Below are positions 7,861-17,152 of a stretch of 64,000 nucleotides of DNA, one piece after another. The stretch covers positions 124,001-188,000 of the forward strand of contig NZ_JAFBCZ010000004.1 of the NCBI RefSeq assembly GCF_016907925.1, read 5' to 3'. The position numbers and the translations under genes are program-made. Origin of the DNA: Herpetosiphon giganteus. Its GTDB lineage: Bacteria; Chloroflexota; Chloroflexia; Chloroflexales; Herpetosiphonaceae. The stretch's first letter is position 1; each line of letters starts with the position of its first letter. The notes beneath the pieces are model-generated. The model did no database searches. It was given only the letters and a program-made list of their open reading frames with translations, and was not told where the DNA came from.

Positions 7861-9810
7861 ATGTCTGTCTTAATTGCAAATGATCTCGGCAAATGGTTTG
7901 GAGCCGATCAAATATTTGAAGCTATTTCGTTCCAAGTGGCCCGTGGCGATAAAATTGCCTTAGTTGGGGTTAACGGAGCTGGTAAATCGACGTTGATGAA
8001 AATTATTGCTGGCATCGATAGCGCCAGCGAAGGTGCGCTGCATCGCTCACGCGGTTTGCGCGTCACCTATCAAGCCCAAGAAGCAACCTTTGCCCCCGAT
8101 TCGACCTTGGAGCGCGAAGCGCATGCCGCTTTTGCCGCGCTCAGCGCCATCGAAGATGAAATGCGCCAGCTCGAAGTAACCATCGCCAATCCCGATGATC
8201 CGCAGTGGGAGCAGGCAATGGAGCGCTATGGCGAGTTGCAACATCGCTATGAGCACGCTGGTGGCTACGAAAAAGAACATCGCATTACCCGCACCATCCA
8301 AGGGCTTGGCTTTACTGATGCCCAGTGGACTCAGCCAATCGCCCAGTTTAGCGGTGGTCAACGCACCCGCGCTGCGCTCGCAGTGGCACTGCTCGGCGAT
8401 CCCGATATTCTCTTGCTCGACGAACCAACCAACCACCTTGATATGGCGGCCTTGGAATGGCTCGAAGGCTTTTTGCGCGAATGGGATGGCACATTAATCG
8501 TTATTTCCCACGACCGCTACTTCCTCGACCGCGTTTCAAACCGCACATGGGAAATGGAATGGGGACGCTTGCAAGATTACGCCGCCTCATATTCAAAATA
8601 TCAAACAATTAAAGCTGAACGCATGGAACGTTTAGCCAAAGAGTTTGAAGCTCAACAGCAGATGATCGCCAAAACCGAAGAGTTTATTCGGCGCTTCAAG
8701 GCTGGCGTGCGTGCTCGCGAAGCCAAAGGCCGTGAACGCCGCCTCAACCGCTTCAAAGAAGGCTGGAATAGCATTCACGGCCATGTGAAGGCAATTGAAG
8801 GCCCGCAACGCCGCAAAGAACTGAAATTTGCGTTGCAGACCAATCTTCGTTCTGGCGATGTGGTGTTGGCCTTAGAGCAACTTGGCGTTGGCTACACCGA
8901 GAACGGCCAAAACACGACCTTGCTACAATTTGATGAATTGTATGTGATGCGTGGCGAACGGGTGGCCTTGCTTGGGCCAAATGGCAGCGGCAAATCAACC
9001 CTGCTCAAAACCGTGGTTGACCAACTTAAGCCGCTGGCAGGCAGCTTTGAGGTTGGAGCCAACGTGCAGCTTGGCTACTATGCCCAAGGCCACGAAGGGC
9101 TTGATTTCAACAACACGATTTTAGATGAAGTGTTGCGCCATAACCCGCAAATGGGCGAAACCCGCGCCCGTACAATGCTCGGCAACTTCTTGTTTACCAG
9201 CGATGATGTGTTTAAGCAAATTCGCGATCTTTCGGGGGGCGAGCGTTCGCGCGTCGCGTTATCGCAGTTGATGCTCAACGGCGGCAACTTTTTGATGCTC
9301 GACGAACCAACCAACCACTTGGATATTCAGGCCCGCGAAGCGCTTGAGGGTGTACTTAATGATTTTAATGGTACATTACTCTTTGTCTCGCACGACCGCT
9401 ATTTTATCGATGCGGTGGCTGATACCTTGTGGTTGGTGAATGATGATGGCAGCATTACCCGCTTCCCGGGCAATTATTCGGCCTTAGCGGCGCAACGTGA
9501 AAACGAACGCCGTGCCGCTGAAGCAGCCGCCATCGAAGCCAAACGCGCCGCCGAGCGCCAAACCAAGGCCAACAAAGCCAATCCCACGCCAGTGCCAGCC
9601 AGCGCCAAACGCCAACTCCAAAATCTTGAGCGCGAAATTGCCACGTTGGAGCAACGCAAAGCTGCGCTTGATGCAGAAATTATGCAGGCCTCAACCAAGC
9701 AAGATACCCGCAAAATTGGCGAACTTGGCAGCCAATACGCTGCGCTCGAAAACCAACTCAGCGATTTTTATGCCCGCTGGGAGCAATTGGCCGAAGAAGT
9801 CGGAGCGTAA
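7861..9810 (+). CDS. ABC-F family ATPase (Uup/YdiF-like)
   Basis: 649 aa, two ABC domains and no membrane segment. The first has GVNGAGKST, FSGGQRTRAAL and LLLDEPTNHLD; the second GPNGSGKST, LSGGERSRVAL and LMLDEPTNHLD. Between them lies a basic helical linker (about residues 235-330) of the kind that enters the ribosome in ABC-F proteins. The C terminus is Ala/Glu/Lys-rich coiled coil (about 535-640), as in Uup/YdiF-type members. ABC-F proteins act on ribosomes, either in translation fidelity or antibiotic protection; which applies here cannot be told. Confidence 0.9.
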   Translation: MSVLIANDLGKWFGADQIFEAISFQVARGDKIALVGVNGAGKSTLMKIIAGIDSASEGALHRSRGLRVTYQAQEATFAPDSTLEREAHAAFAALSAIEDEMRQLEVTIANPDDPQWEQAMERYGELQHRYEHAGGYEKEHRITRTIQGLGFTDAQWTQPIAQFSGGQRTRAALAVALLGDPDILLLDEPTNHLDMAALEWLEGFLREWDGTLIVISHDRYFLDRVSNRTWEMEWGRLQDYAASYSKYQTIKAERMERLAKEFEAQQQMIAKTEEFIRRFKAGVRAREAKGRERRLNRFKEGWNSIHGHVKAIEGPQRRKELKFALQTNLRSGDVVLALEQLGVGYTENGQNTTLLQFDELYVMRGERVALLGPNGSGKSTLLKTVVDQLKPLAGSFEVGANVQLGYYAQGHEGLDFNNTILDEVLRHNPQMGETRARTMLGNFLFTSDDVFKQIRDLSGGERSRVALSQLMLNGGNFLMLDEPTNHLDIQAREALEGVLNDFNGTLLFVSHDRYFIDAVADTLWLVNDDGSITRFPGNYSALAAQRENERRAAEAAAIEAKRAAERQTKANKANPTPVPASAKRQLQNLEREIATLEQRKAALDAEIMQASTKQDTRKIGELGSQYAALENQLSDFYARWEQLAEEVGA

Positions 9811-9814
9811 CGAA

Positions 9815-9975
9815 ATTATGAATTATGAATTATGAGGGATGAACGTAACCGTTAAGAGTGCGAAGGACGCTAAAAAGTTCAGATTTTGGCATTAAACATT
9901 GTTAATAGCAGTCTTAGTGCTCTTCGTGTCCTTCGTGGTTAAAAACTTCATCCTTCATAATTCATAATTCATCCT
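9815..9975. repeat. Intergenic inverted repeat plus 'ccttcgtgtcc' repeat element
   Basis: Runs of ATTATGAATTATGA near 9818-9840 are mirrored by TCATAATTCATAATTCATCC near 9953-9975. Between them is CTTCGTGTCCTTCGTGG (about 9922-9938), which recurs in diverged form at 28304-28330 and 63588-63652. Confidence 0.65.
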
Positions 9976-9990
9976 TGTATAAGGGCTTGT

Positions 9991-10599
9991 ATGTATCGAA
10001 TTGGATTAACTGGCAATATTGCATGTGGCAAAAGCACGGTTGTGGCGATGCTGCAAGAATTGGGCGCAGCGGTGTGTGATGCTGATGCAGTGGTGCATCA
10101 GGTACAAGCGCCTGACGGCAGCGCCTATCAGCCAATCGTTGAAGCCTTTGGGCTAGCGATTGTGCAAGACCAAACGTTGGGCCAGCCAATTAATCGCCAA
10201 GCCCTTGGCCAAATCGTATTTGCCGATCAAGCCCAATTGCGGCGCTTGGAAGCCTTGGTGCATCCAGCAGTGCGCCAACATATTCTGGCTTGGCTGGAAA
10301 CCCAACAACAATTGCAAACTAAGGTCGTCGTGATCGATGCAATTAAACTGATCGAAAGTGGCTATCCGGCCATGTGTGATGCAGTTTGGGTGGTGAGCGC
10401 CGACCCAGCCATCCAATTGGCTCGTTTGATCGAACACCGTGGAATGAGCGAAGCCGAAGCATTGCTGCGGATTAATGCTCAAAATAGTCAGGCCGATAAA
10501 ATCGCCCATGCTGATGTTGTAATTGATAATAGCGGTTCGCTCGCGGATACCCGCCGCCAAGTTGAACAAGCATTTTTGGCGATTCAACGCCATGATTAA
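9991..10599 (+). CDS. coaE: Dephospho-CoA kinase
   Basis: 202 aa, the usual family length. It catalyses the last step of CoA synthesis, ATP-dependent phosphorylation of the 3'-OH of dephospho-CoA in the cytosol. The P-loop is GNIACGKST (residues 8-16), followed by DADAVVHQV with the substrate-binding acidic residues, LEALVHPAVR and VIDAIKLIESG. This last segment usually reads PLLFE, so it is somewhat divergent. AAGGG precedes ATG 9991. The kinase gene follows 19 nt later. Confidence 0.9.
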   Translation: MYRIGLTGNIACGKSTVVAMLQELGAAVCDADAVVHQVQAPDGSAYQPIVEAFGLAIVQDQTLGQPINRQALGQIVFADQAQLRRLEALVHPAVRQHILAWLETQQQLQTKVVVIDAIKLIESGYPAMCDAVWVVSADPAIQLARLIEHRGMSEAEALLRINAQNSQADKIAHADVVIDNSGSLADTRRQVEQAFLAIQRHD

Positions 10600-10618
10600 C
10601 CATAGTAAGGAGCCAGTT

Positions 10619-12616
10619 ATGCGTGTTCTTGATGCCCCAACCAATCAAGCACGACCAACCCCACAACCCCGATTAACCCCAGCCATGAGCTTTGGCTTGG
10701 CAACGCTTGGCGTATTTATTGGGGTTGGCTGGCTCTGGATTGCCCCACACTGGCTGGCATTATTGATTACGCTTGGCTCGTTGAGCCTGTTGCTTGGCCA
10801 AGCATGGACGAGCATTCAACGCACCGAACGCGAACGCACGGTGCTGGCGCAAGCGCATAGCGCCCTCGATAGCGAATATAACAGCATCCAAACTGATTAT
10901 GCCACGCTCGAACGGGCCTACGAAGATTTGCAACAATCGCATCAACGCTTGCAACGCCGCATCGACGAACGCACCGCTGAACGCGATCAATCGACCAATC
11001 AATTGCAAACCTTGCTCGACGATACTCGTTCATATGTAGCTCAACTAACGGCCTTGAACGAAGTTTCAGTTGCCTTGAATGCCACGCTTGATCGCGATGA
11101 AGTGTTGGCTTGTATCTTGCGCCAACTTGAACGGGTGGTTACCTTCGATAGCGCTTCGGTGCAGCAACTCGAAGATGATGAGTTACAAGTAATAGCTGCC
11201 CGTGGCATGAACAACGAAGTCTATGATTTGCGGATTTCGGTGCCCGAAAATGAGCTAGCGCGGCGGGTGGTTGGCTCGCCTGGGCCGGTGGTTTTGGGCG
11301 ATGTGCGCAAAGATCCATCGTTTGTGATGCAGCCTGGGCCAATTCGTTCATGGATTGGGGTTGCATTGCGCGTCGGCGAACGCACAGTTGGAATTCTGAC
11401 GATTGATAGCCATCGCGAAAATGCCTATACCGCCGATGATGGCCACTTAGTTGCCAATTTTGCCAATCAAGCAGCTTTGGCCTTGCACAATTCACATTTA
11501 TTTGCAGCAGCAGAACGGCGCGCCACTGAAATGGCCTTGCTTTTGGAAATGACGCGCACGGTTGGCTCGACCTTGCACTTGCCCGAAGTGTTGCTGCGCG
11601 CCGCCGCCGCGATTGGCGAAGCCTTGCATGCAGAAGATGTCTTGGTTCTGTTGCTTGATGAACAGGGCGAGCGCTTGACTCCCCAAGCGGGCGCAATGGG
11701 CGACCACAATTATTTGCGCATGCGCTGGGCCAACCCAACCTCGCTGAGCAACGAGCCAACCTTGGCCAAAGTGATCAAGCAAGGCTGCGCGCGCGTGATT
11801 CACGCGGTTTCGCCTACAATTCCCTACCAAACCTTGTTGGCTTTGCCATTGAGCATCAAGGATCAAGTTTTAGGGGTTGTCTTGGTGGCAACGCCTGATC
11901 GCGATGCTCCATTTGGGCCACAGCAATTGGTTTTGGCCGAAGGCTTGGCGACCTCGGCGGCAATCGCGATTGAGCAAGCCCGCTTGTATGATCAAGCTCG
12001 GCGGGCGGCCCAAGCAGAAGAGCGTTCGCGTTTGGCGCGTGAATTGCATGATTCTGTCACCCAAACCCTGTTTAGCATGACCTTGACGGCGGAAGCAGCC
12101 CGTGCCCAAGTGGAGCGCAACCCAGTGCGGGCTGCCACCCAAATCGATCGCTTGAAGGCTGCGGCACATCAATCGCTTGGGGAAATGCGCGAGCTGCTGC
12201 TGCAATTGCGGCCAACGCCGTTGCAAGAACATGGCATCATCAAATCGCTGCATGAACATATTGCTAGCTTGAATGCCCAAGATGTGGCCATTAATTTGGA
12301 ATGCGAAGGCGAAGATTCGGTGCTCAGCCCAGCCCATGCCGCTGGCTTATATCGAATTGCCCAAGAAGCGATTTCAAATGCGCTGCGTCATGCCCAAGCA
12401 ACCAACGTGCGGGTCAGCTTTAGTTTTGCCAGCAAATCGACGACCTTGATGGTAAAAGATAATGGTTGTGGCTTTGACCCAGATTTATTGGAGCGCAGCG
12501 GGCGACATTTGGGGCTAACCAGTATGTCGGAACGCGCCGGAGAACTTGGTGGCACGCTCGATGTCGCTAGTGTGGTTGGCGAAGGGACGTGCCTAACTGT
12601 GCATTTGCATGGGTAA
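10619..12616 (+). CDS. GAF-domain sensor histidine kinase (HisKA_3 / NarX-like)
   Basis: 665 aa: two N-terminal membrane helices (about residues 22-65), a coiled coil (75-155), two GAF domains (about 165-310 and 325-465), a HisKA_3 dimerisation domain with phospho-acceptor His in RELHDSVTQTLFS, and a HATPase domain with N box EAISNALRHA and VKDNGCGFD. Kinases of this class phosphorylate NarL/LuxR-type regulators; none is adjacent. ATG 10619 is chosen because TAAGGAG lies 6 nt upstream; the open frame running into coaE has no ribosome site. Confidence 0.9.
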   Translation: MRVLDAPTNQARPTPQPRLTPAMSFGLATLGVFIGVGWLWIAPHWLALLITLGSLSLLLGQAWTSIQRTERERTVLAQAHSALDSEYNSIQTDYATLERAYEDLQQSHQRLQRRIDERTAERDQSTNQLQTLLDDTRSYVAQLTALNEVSVALNATLDRDEVLACILRQLERVVTFDSASVQQLEDDELQVIAARGMNNEVYDLRISVPENELARRVVGSPGPVVLGDVRKDPSFVMQPGPIRSWIGVALRVGERTVGILTIDSHRENAYTADDGHLVANFANQAALALHNSHLFAAAERRATEMALLLEMTRTVGSTLHLPEVLLRAAAAIGEALHAEDVLVLLLDEQGERLTPQAGAMGDHNYLRMRWANPTSLSNEPTLAKVIKQGCARVIHAVSPTIPYQTLLALPLSIKDQVLGVVLVATPDRDAPFGPQQLVLAEGLATSAAIAIEQARLYDQARRAAQAEERSRLARELHDSVTQTLFSMTLTAEAARAQVERNPVRAATQIDRLKAAAHQSLGEMRELLLQLRPTPLQEHGIIKSLHEHIASLNAQDVAINLECEGEDSVLSPAHAAGLYRIAQEAISNALRHAQATNVRVSFSFASKSTTLMVKDNGCGFDPDLLERSGRHLGLTSMSERAGELGGTLDVASVVGEGTCLTVHLHG

Positions 12617-12658
12617 GTGCCGATATGTTATAGATGGTTTTGGTAAGTCTATGGATCG

Positions 12659-12735
12659 CCACCCTTCCGTCCCTCCCCTGGAGGGAAACGCAGGGGGTTT
12701 TCATCCCCCTGCACCCCCTAAAGGATAATTGGTGG
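12659..12735. repeat. Dispersed hairpin repeat, family A, copy 2 (inverted)
   Basis: Reverse complement of the element at 5377-5464, with the same nested hairpins: GCAGGGGG next to CCCCCTGC, and the CCACCCTTCCGTCCC end. It lies between the convergent kinase and SMR genes, where a hairpin could also terminate transcription. Confidence 0.75.
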
Positions 12736-12802
12736 CAATCCAGCATATTGATGATCGATTGAAATCTTGTTGTTGAGGAACATCGATAACGCTTAATTGC
12801 AA

Positions 12803-13129
12803 TTAGGCAGGCTTGCCACCCAACAATTTAAGCCCGATAATGCCTGCAACGATCATCACCAAACATGCCAAGCGCAAAGGCTGGGCCGATTCACCAAACA
12901 GCCAAATGCCCAAAATTGCCGTGCCCGCCGTGCCAATACCCGTCCAAATTGCATAGGCTGTACCTAAGGGCAAATCGCGCAAGGCCATTGCCAACAAGGC
13001 CATACTACCAATCAACATCACACCAGTCGCAATGCTTGGGCCAAGTTTGGTCAGCCCTTCACTATATTTCAAGCCAAGCGCCCAACCAATTTCCAACATG
13101 CCTGCCACGACTAAATAAAACCAAGCCAT
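12803..13129 (-). CDS. sugE: SMR-family exporter, SugE/Gdx-like
   Basis: 108 aa with four membrane helices. Glu in [15 protein letters not shown] is the conserved SMR proton/substrate-coupling Glu. The segments KLGPSIATG and [14 protein letters not shown] match the SugE/Gdx branch, which exports guanidinium or quaternary ammonium ions, rather than EmrE. The start is ATG 13129 with AGGAG 7 nt upstream; the frame extends six more codons without support. It is divergent from an Lrp-type regulator across an inverted repeat. I saw no guanidine riboswitch in its leader. Confidence 0.85.
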   Translation of the reverse strand: MAWFYLVVAGMLEIGWALGLKYSEGLTKLGPSIATGVMLIGSMALLAMALRDLPLGTAYAIWTGIGTAGTAILGIWLFGESAQPLRLACLVMIVAGIIGLKLLGGKPA

Positions 13130-13190
13130 TGTAAAACTCCTAAACATGGGTGTTAATCAAGCTCATGCAGCGTCGCATAGCCTGAATTAA

Positions 13191-13215
13191 TCATTACATC
13201 AGTGGTATGTAATGA
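13191..13215. promoter_or_regulatory. Inverted repeat between sugE-like and Lrp genes (candidate operator)
   Basis: Perfect 9-bp arms TCATTACAT (13191-13199) and ATGTAATGA (13207-13215) with a 7-nt spacer. It sits in the divergent promoter region, so it could bind the adjacent Lrp-type protein. Confidence 0.5.
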
Positions 13216-13240
13216 TCCTAACAAATTTGGGAACAAAATG

Positions 13241-13289
13241 CTGACGAAAAACGTCATTGTGCCAAACCCCGAAGAGTGTGTTTCGTCAG
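13241..13289. promoter_or_regulatory. Second inverted repeat upstream of the Lrp gene
   Basis: CTGACGAAA (13241-13249) and TTTCGTCAG (13281-13289) are perfect inverted arms, with an overlapping short hairpin TGACG-AAAAA-CGTCA (13242-13256). It ends 8 nt before the ribosome site of the Lrp gene. It may be an autoregulatory site or a leader hairpin. Confidence 0.4.
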
Positions 13290-13310
13290 TCCACATTGGA
13301 GGAATACGTT

Positions 13311-13784
13311 ATGACAATGGACGAGCTTGATCATGCCATTTTAGAAGTCTTGCAAACCGATGCCCGCCTCCCCAATCGGGCGATTGCCAGCAAAGTTGGC
13401 AGCAGCGAGCCAACCGTGCGCCGCCGCATTGAGCGCTTGGTCGAAGACGGTTTGATTAAGATAGTGGCAGTTGCTTCGCCCTATGCTTTAGGCTATCAAG
13501 TGGTGGCAATCATCGGCATGCAAATCGATCGCGCGTATCAGCGCCAGATTGAGCAAGCCTTATGCAATTTACCAAATGTGCATTTTGTGGGCCTGACCTT
13601 GGGCAGCTATGATGTTGTTTTAGAAGCGTGGTTGCGCTCCACCGATGAGTTATTAGACCTGTTGGCCGACCATATTGCACCCTTGCCAGGAGTGCAACGG
13701 GTTGAGCCATGGCAGGTTTTGAAGCTCAGCAAATACAATTACGATTGGGGCAACCAGCCATCAATTAGCAATTCTCACCATTGA
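13311..13784 (+). CDS. Lrp/AsnC-family transcriptional regulator
   Basis: 157 aa. An N-terminal HTH (residues 1-55; LDHAILEVLQTDARLPNRAIA, VRRRIERL) and a C-terminal RAM/AsnC ligand-binding domain (about 65-145) with VHFVGLTLGSYDVVLEAW. Such proteins sense amino acids or related small molecules and commonly regulate a divergent transport gene. ATG 13311 has GGAGG 8 nt upstream, so the 18 extra upstream codons are rejected. The neighbour across the intergenic repeats is the SMR exporter. Confidence 0.88.
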   Translation: MTMDELDHAILEVLQTDARLPNRAIASKVGSSEPTVRRRIERLVEDGLIKIVAVASPYALGYQVVAIIGMQIDRAYQRQIEQALCNLPNVHFVGLTLGSYDVVLEAWLRSTDELLDLLADHIAPLPGVQRVEPWQVLKLSKYNYDWGNQPSISNSHH

Positions 13785-13809
13785 CGCAAGCTTAACTGAC
13801 GCGTACAAT
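13781..13809 (+). promoter_or_regulatory. Sigma70-type promoter of the VanW gene
   Basis: TTGACG (13781-13786), 17-nt spacer, TACAAT (13804-13809). It is 42 nt upstream of the VanW start and overlaps the end of the Lrp gene. Confidence 0.65.
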
Positions 13810-13850
13810 GGCCTAATACTGAATTACTAAGCAATTGGGAGAATAGAACT

Positions 13851-15293
13851 ATGCCAGGTCAACGTTGGCGGATTGTACCGTCACTGGTCTTGGGATTGGC
13901 ACTGTTTGGGCTTGCCCCAGCAGTACCAACAGCTCCAGTTAGCGCTGCCGTGCAGGCCCAACAAACGACTGCATGGGAGCCATATCGCTATTTTCCGGCA
14001 ACTGGCCACAACATCTCGTTTGATGTAAAACGTTTCTACGAGCGCCAAGGCGATCTTGAAGTGTTTGGCTTGCCATTAACCGAAGTGATTTGGGAGAATG
14101 GGTTTCAGGTACAATATTTTGAGCGCGCACGCTTGGAAATTCACCCTGAAAACAAGAATACCGATTATTATATTTTGGCCACCCGCTTAGGCGCGGTTGC
14201 CGCCGAAGGTCGCGAAGCTGAAGAGCCATTTGTGTGGCGCACCGGCCCAAGCTACGAAGGCGCGACTTTCTATCCTGAGTCGGGGCACTCATTAGGCGGC
14301 GGCTTCCGCGATTATTGGACCAACCATGGTGGCTTGTACACCTTTGGCTACCCAATTAGCGAAGAGTTTTCCGAAGTTAACGCCGAAGATGGCCAAACCT
14401 ATACGGTGCAATATTTTGAACGTGCCCGCATGGAATGGCATCCAGAGCACGCTGGCACCAAGTGGGAAATTCAACAAGGGTTGTTGGGCAAGCAATACAT
14501 CACCCGCATGGGCATTGATCAAAATGTGCTGAAGCCAGCCCGCGAAGTGCAAAAACTCGGCGGGGCAACGACCTACTATCGCGGCTCGAACGCCGAACGG
14601 ATTAACAACATCAAACGCTCGGCTGATCGCTTCAAAGGCATTACAGTCAAAGCTGGCCAGGTCTTTTCGTTCAACCAAAATGTTGGCGATGTTTCCGAAG
14701 AAGCTGGCTTTACCGATGGCTATGCCATTGTCAATGGAAAGCTCGAAAAAGTGGTTGGTGGCGGTTTATGTCAAGTTTCAACCACGATGTATCGGGCGGT
14801 CTTCAACAGCGGCTTGCCAATTGTCGAGCGCTACGGCCATAGCTACATCGTCTACTACTATGAAAATATTTTGGGCTTCGATGCAACCGTGTTCGTACCA
14901 GAGGTCGATTTCCGCTGGAAGAACGATTTAGGCACCGATATTTTCATGTGGACTGATACCGACACCAGCGCCGGACGGGTAACCTTCACGTTGTGGGGCT
15001 ATGGCGATGGCCGGCGCGCCAGCATGGAAGGTCCAACCTATTCCAACGAGCAACAACCAGGCAAACCGGTTTGGCAATACGACAAAACCATGCGCCGTGG
15101 GGCAGTTGAGCAACTCGTCCATGGGCGGGCAGGCATGGATGTGACGATGTATCGCGTCATTACCAATGCCAATGGCGCAACCAATCGCGAACGTTTCTTT
15201 ACTCGCTACTACCCATGGGAAGATTTCTATTTGTATGGGCCTGGAGTCAAGCCACCAGCAGGCGTGACAATTGCACAACCCCGCTATCCATAG
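13851..15293 (+). CDS. Secreted VanW-family protein with N-terminal repeats
   Basis: 480 aa. A signal peptide (residues 1-34, ending PVSAAVQA) is followed by two related modules (about 45-110 and 140-205), each with an FG-P-E core and ending VQYFERAR-E-HPE. A VanW domain follows (about 235-365) with FSFNQNVGDV, GGGLCQVSTTMYRAV and ERYGHSYIVYYY. The remaining residues form a beta-rich tail. VanW domains occur in vancomycin-resistance loci and in many cell-wall proteins of unknown function; nothing here links it to glycopeptides. The role is probably in the outer envelope. Confidence 0.85.
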   Translation: MPGQRWRIVPSLVLGLALFGLAPAVPTAPVSAAVQAQQTTAWEPYRYFPATGHNISFDVKRFYERQGDLEVFGLPLTEVIWENGFQVQYFERARLEIHPENKNTDYYILATRLGAVAAEGREAEEPFVWRTGPSYEGATFYPESGHSLGGGFRDYWTNHGGLYTFGYPISEEFSEVNAEDGQTYTVQYFERARMEWHPEHAGTKWEIQQGLLGKQYITRMGIDQNVLKPAREVQKLGGATTYYRGSNAERINNIKRSADRFKGITVKAGQVFSFNQNVGDVSEEAGFTDGYAIVNGKLEKVVGGGLCQVSTTMYRAVFNSGLPIVERYGHSYIVYYYENILGFDATVFVPEVDFRWKNDLGTDIFMWTDTDTSAGRVTFTLWGYGDGRRASMEGPTYSNEQQPGKPVWQYDKTMRRGAVEQLVHGRAGMDVTMYRVITNANGATNRERFFTRYYPWEDFYLYGPGVKPPAGVTIAQPRYP

Positions 15294-15319
15294 GCACAAA
15301 TCCACGTTAAGCGAACAAA

Positions 15320-15348
15320 CCAACGAGCGTCCTGAGGGCGCTCGTTGG
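15320..15348 (+). terminator. Stem-loop after the VanW gene
   Basis: 10-bp perfect stem CCAACGAGCG/CGCTCGTTGG with a 9-nt loop, 27 nt after the stop. There is no T-run, so termination strength is uncertain. It separates VanW from the membrane-protein array. Confidence 0.5.
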
Positions 15349-15370
15349 CATATGCAGAGGAGCTAGAGCG

Positions 15371-16012
15371 ATGGCAGATCAGCCACTAAGCAGCCAATTA
15401 AATGCTACACATAACCCCCAACAGCTTGATAATCAAACCCCAAGCTATCAGGTTGCAAGCCAAAACGTCAATCAGCCTAAACGCTTGCGGCGCTGGTTTG
15501 GCTATAACGTACTGGCCTTCATGTTCGCTTTTGCAGTGTTCTATGGATTCGTGATTTGCATACTCATGGTCGCCGTGTATGAGCCTTTCAACCTTGACTG
15601 GATCGATAACCCAAGGCTGAACCCAATGCTTTCAATTGGGATACCAGGGGTACTGATTGGCTTGAGTGCAATGGTCGGCACTACCGCCCAACGCGATGGA
15701 TTGAACAAACGAGTTTCATTCTGGCCATGGATCTTAAAAACTGGTTTGATCACAACCATCATAAGCTCGGCAAACGTAGCGATCTTTATCTTTATGCTTC
15801 AACCACAGTCATTATTTAACAAAAACACTCGTTTAATCAGTATGCTGTATTTCATTGCCTGCATTGGGCTGATTACGTTGGCAACCGCAATGGCCCAACT
15901 GTCCGAAGTTAAAAAAATTGCCCAACGACCTAATGATTGGGTAAAAATCACAGTGTTAACCTGGACAGGCATTGCCTGCATACTCGGTGGCTGCATCTAT
16001 ATAATCTGGTAG
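15371..16012 (+). CDS. Array membrane protein 1 (four-helix paralogue family)
   Basis: 213 aa, first of nine tandem paralogues (15371-22242). Shared layout: a hydrophilic Pro/Gln-rich N terminus ending Y-V--A (here YQVASQ), a junction R-W-GYN-LAF (here [11 protein letters not shown]), about four membrane helices, and a C-terminal signature near W...T-LTWTG. Here the end is [24 protein letters not shown] lies 7 nt before ATG 15371. I do not recognise the family and no catalytic motif is visible. The proteins are likely in the cytoplasmic membrane with the Pro/Gln tail in the cytoplasm. Confidence 0.8.
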   Translation: MADQPLSSQLNATHNPQQLDNQTPSYQVASQNVNQPKRLRRWFGYNVLAFMFAFAVFYGFVICILMVAVYEPFNLDWIDNPRLNPMLSIGIPGVLIGLSAMVGTTAQRDGLNKRVSFWPWILKTGLITTIISSANVAIFIFMLQPQSLFNKNTRLISMLYFIACIGLITLATAMAQLSEVKKIAQRPNDWVKITVLTWTGIACILGGCIYIIW

Positions 16013-16031
16013 GTACGCTTAATTGCAATAG

Positions 16032-16040
16032 TGCTACAAT
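16032..16040 (+). promoter_or_regulatory. Extended -10 element before array gene 2
   Basis: TGCTACAAT, an extended -10 type sequence 68 nt upstream of the start. No good -35 is visible. It suggests the second array gene may have its own promoter. Confidence 0.35.
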
Positions 16041-16107
16041 TCCTAGGCCTTTTATTCCCAATTTAAGCTTGCGCAGCACGCTGATTGATCTATCAGGAGA
16101 TGTGTTT

Positions 16108-17043
16108 ATGTCTGATCGGATTCCCCCAACCACACCGATACATCCAGCCAATTTAGACCAACCAATTCCAACCCAAGCCCTTCAGCCTCAAGTAACGCGG
16201 GCATTTGATGGGTCAAGCCAAGAATTGCCAGCGAATCCAGCACCGTATGGTTATGGTCAGCAACAAGGCTACCAACCACAGGGCTATCAACAACCACAAG
16301 CGCCGTATGGCCAACAAAACTACGGCCAACCGCAAGCGCCCTATGGCCAACCACAGGGCTATCAACAACAAGGCTATGGCCAGCCGCAAGCGCCCTACGG
16401 CTATCAACAGCCAGTCGTCTATGGCAACCCTGGGTATATGGGGCCGCCACAATTTATTGCAGATATTAATGCACCTGATCGCGGGACGCGTTGGGTTGGC
16501 ATGAATGTGCTCGGCTTTTTTATCTCATCGATGATCTTTCTGAGCCTTTTTGTTATCCTAGGTATGATCATTGCCGCCGATTACATCGATTCAAATCCAA
16601 ACTTTCAAAACTTTAATGATTTAGACAATAGAGGTTTGATTGGCTACGTGCTTTATAGTTTATCGGGCGCGATTACTGCCGCAGTTGTGGCCTTAATTCA
16701 ACGTGGGGCTTTGCATAGTAAAGTTTCGTTGTGGCCATGGGTTGGCAAAACAGCGCTCGCGGTTGGCATTTTACTGCCGCTAAGCACCTTTCTCAGTGTA
16801 GAGCTACTTCAGATATTGCCAATTAGCGAAGGCAATTTTTTGATTTATATGCTCATGGTAACCTTTATTTTTGCTGTGACCGCGTTTGGTACAGCCTTTG
16901 TCCAATATTTTGAAGTCCAAGAGGTTGCCAATCGGCCAATGCAATGGCTGATCACGACTGGGCTAACATGGACAATCCTTGGTGGTTTGGTAGTTGGTGG
17001 CATGGTTGGCTTCTTTGCGATGGCAATTGCAGGCGAAATCTAA
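16108..17043 (+). CDS. Array membrane protein 2, with a Gln/Tyr/Gly/Pro repeat tail
   Basis: 311 aa, the longest array member. The N-terminal tail (about residues 50-115) is a low-complexity tract of QGYQQPQ, QAPYGQ and NYGQPQ units, comparable with the GSQPYGQ repeats of the kinase at 53862-55412. The family core follows: [11 protein letters not shown], about four helices, a central [13 protein letters not shown] and the ending [12 protein letters not shown]. The start is ATG 16108 with AGGAG 8 nt upstream; a longer open frame from 15937 overlaps the previous gene and is rejected. Tyr/Gln-rich tails often mediate self-association, but no role is demonstrated here. Confidence 0.8.
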   Translation: MSDRIPPTTPIHPANLDQPIPTQALQPQVTRAFDGSSQELPANPAPYGYGQQQGYQPQGYQQPQAPYGQQNYGQPQAPYGQPQGYQQQGYGQPQAPYGYQQPVVYGNPGYMGPPQFIADINAPDRGTRWVGMNVLGFFISSMIFLSLFVILGMIIAADYIDSNPNFQNFNDLDNRGLIGYVLYSLSGAITAAVVALIQRGALHSKVSLWPWVGKTALAVGILLPLSTFLSVELLQILPISEGNFLIYMLMVTFIFAVTAFGTAFVQYFEVQEVANRPMQWLITTGLTWTILGGLVVGGMVGFFAMAIAGEI

Positions 17044-17071
17044 CCAGCCGCCAAATCTCGAACGCGATCGT

Positions 17072-17108
17072 TGCTGGGTTTCCTCAGCTACAGAGAGGAA
17101 ACCCAGCA
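17072..17108 (+). terminator. Stem-loop after array gene 2
   Basis: Perfect 14-bp arms (TGCTGGGTTTCCTC with GAGGAAACCCAGCA) and a 9-nt loop, no T-run. It could attenuate read-through or protect mRNA ends within the array. Confidence 0.5.
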
Positions 17109-17152
17109 CACCTGATTAATCAGCAACCAATAAGGAGAGAAGAGAGGTTTTT

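Noticed and set aside
7005-12616. Pairing the regulator at 7005 with the kinase at 10619 as one two-component system
   Set aside because: The regulator is OmpR-type and the kinase has a HisKA_3 domain that goes with NarL-type regulators; two unrelated genes lie between.
13130-13260. Guanidine riboswitch upstream of the SugE-like gene
   Set aside because: None of the guanidine-I, -II or -III core sequences is visible; only inverted repeats are seen.
16255-16420. Tandem repeats near array gene 2
   Set aside because: These encode the Gln/Pro/Tyr/Gly tail in frame and are not an intergenic or CRISPR repeat.
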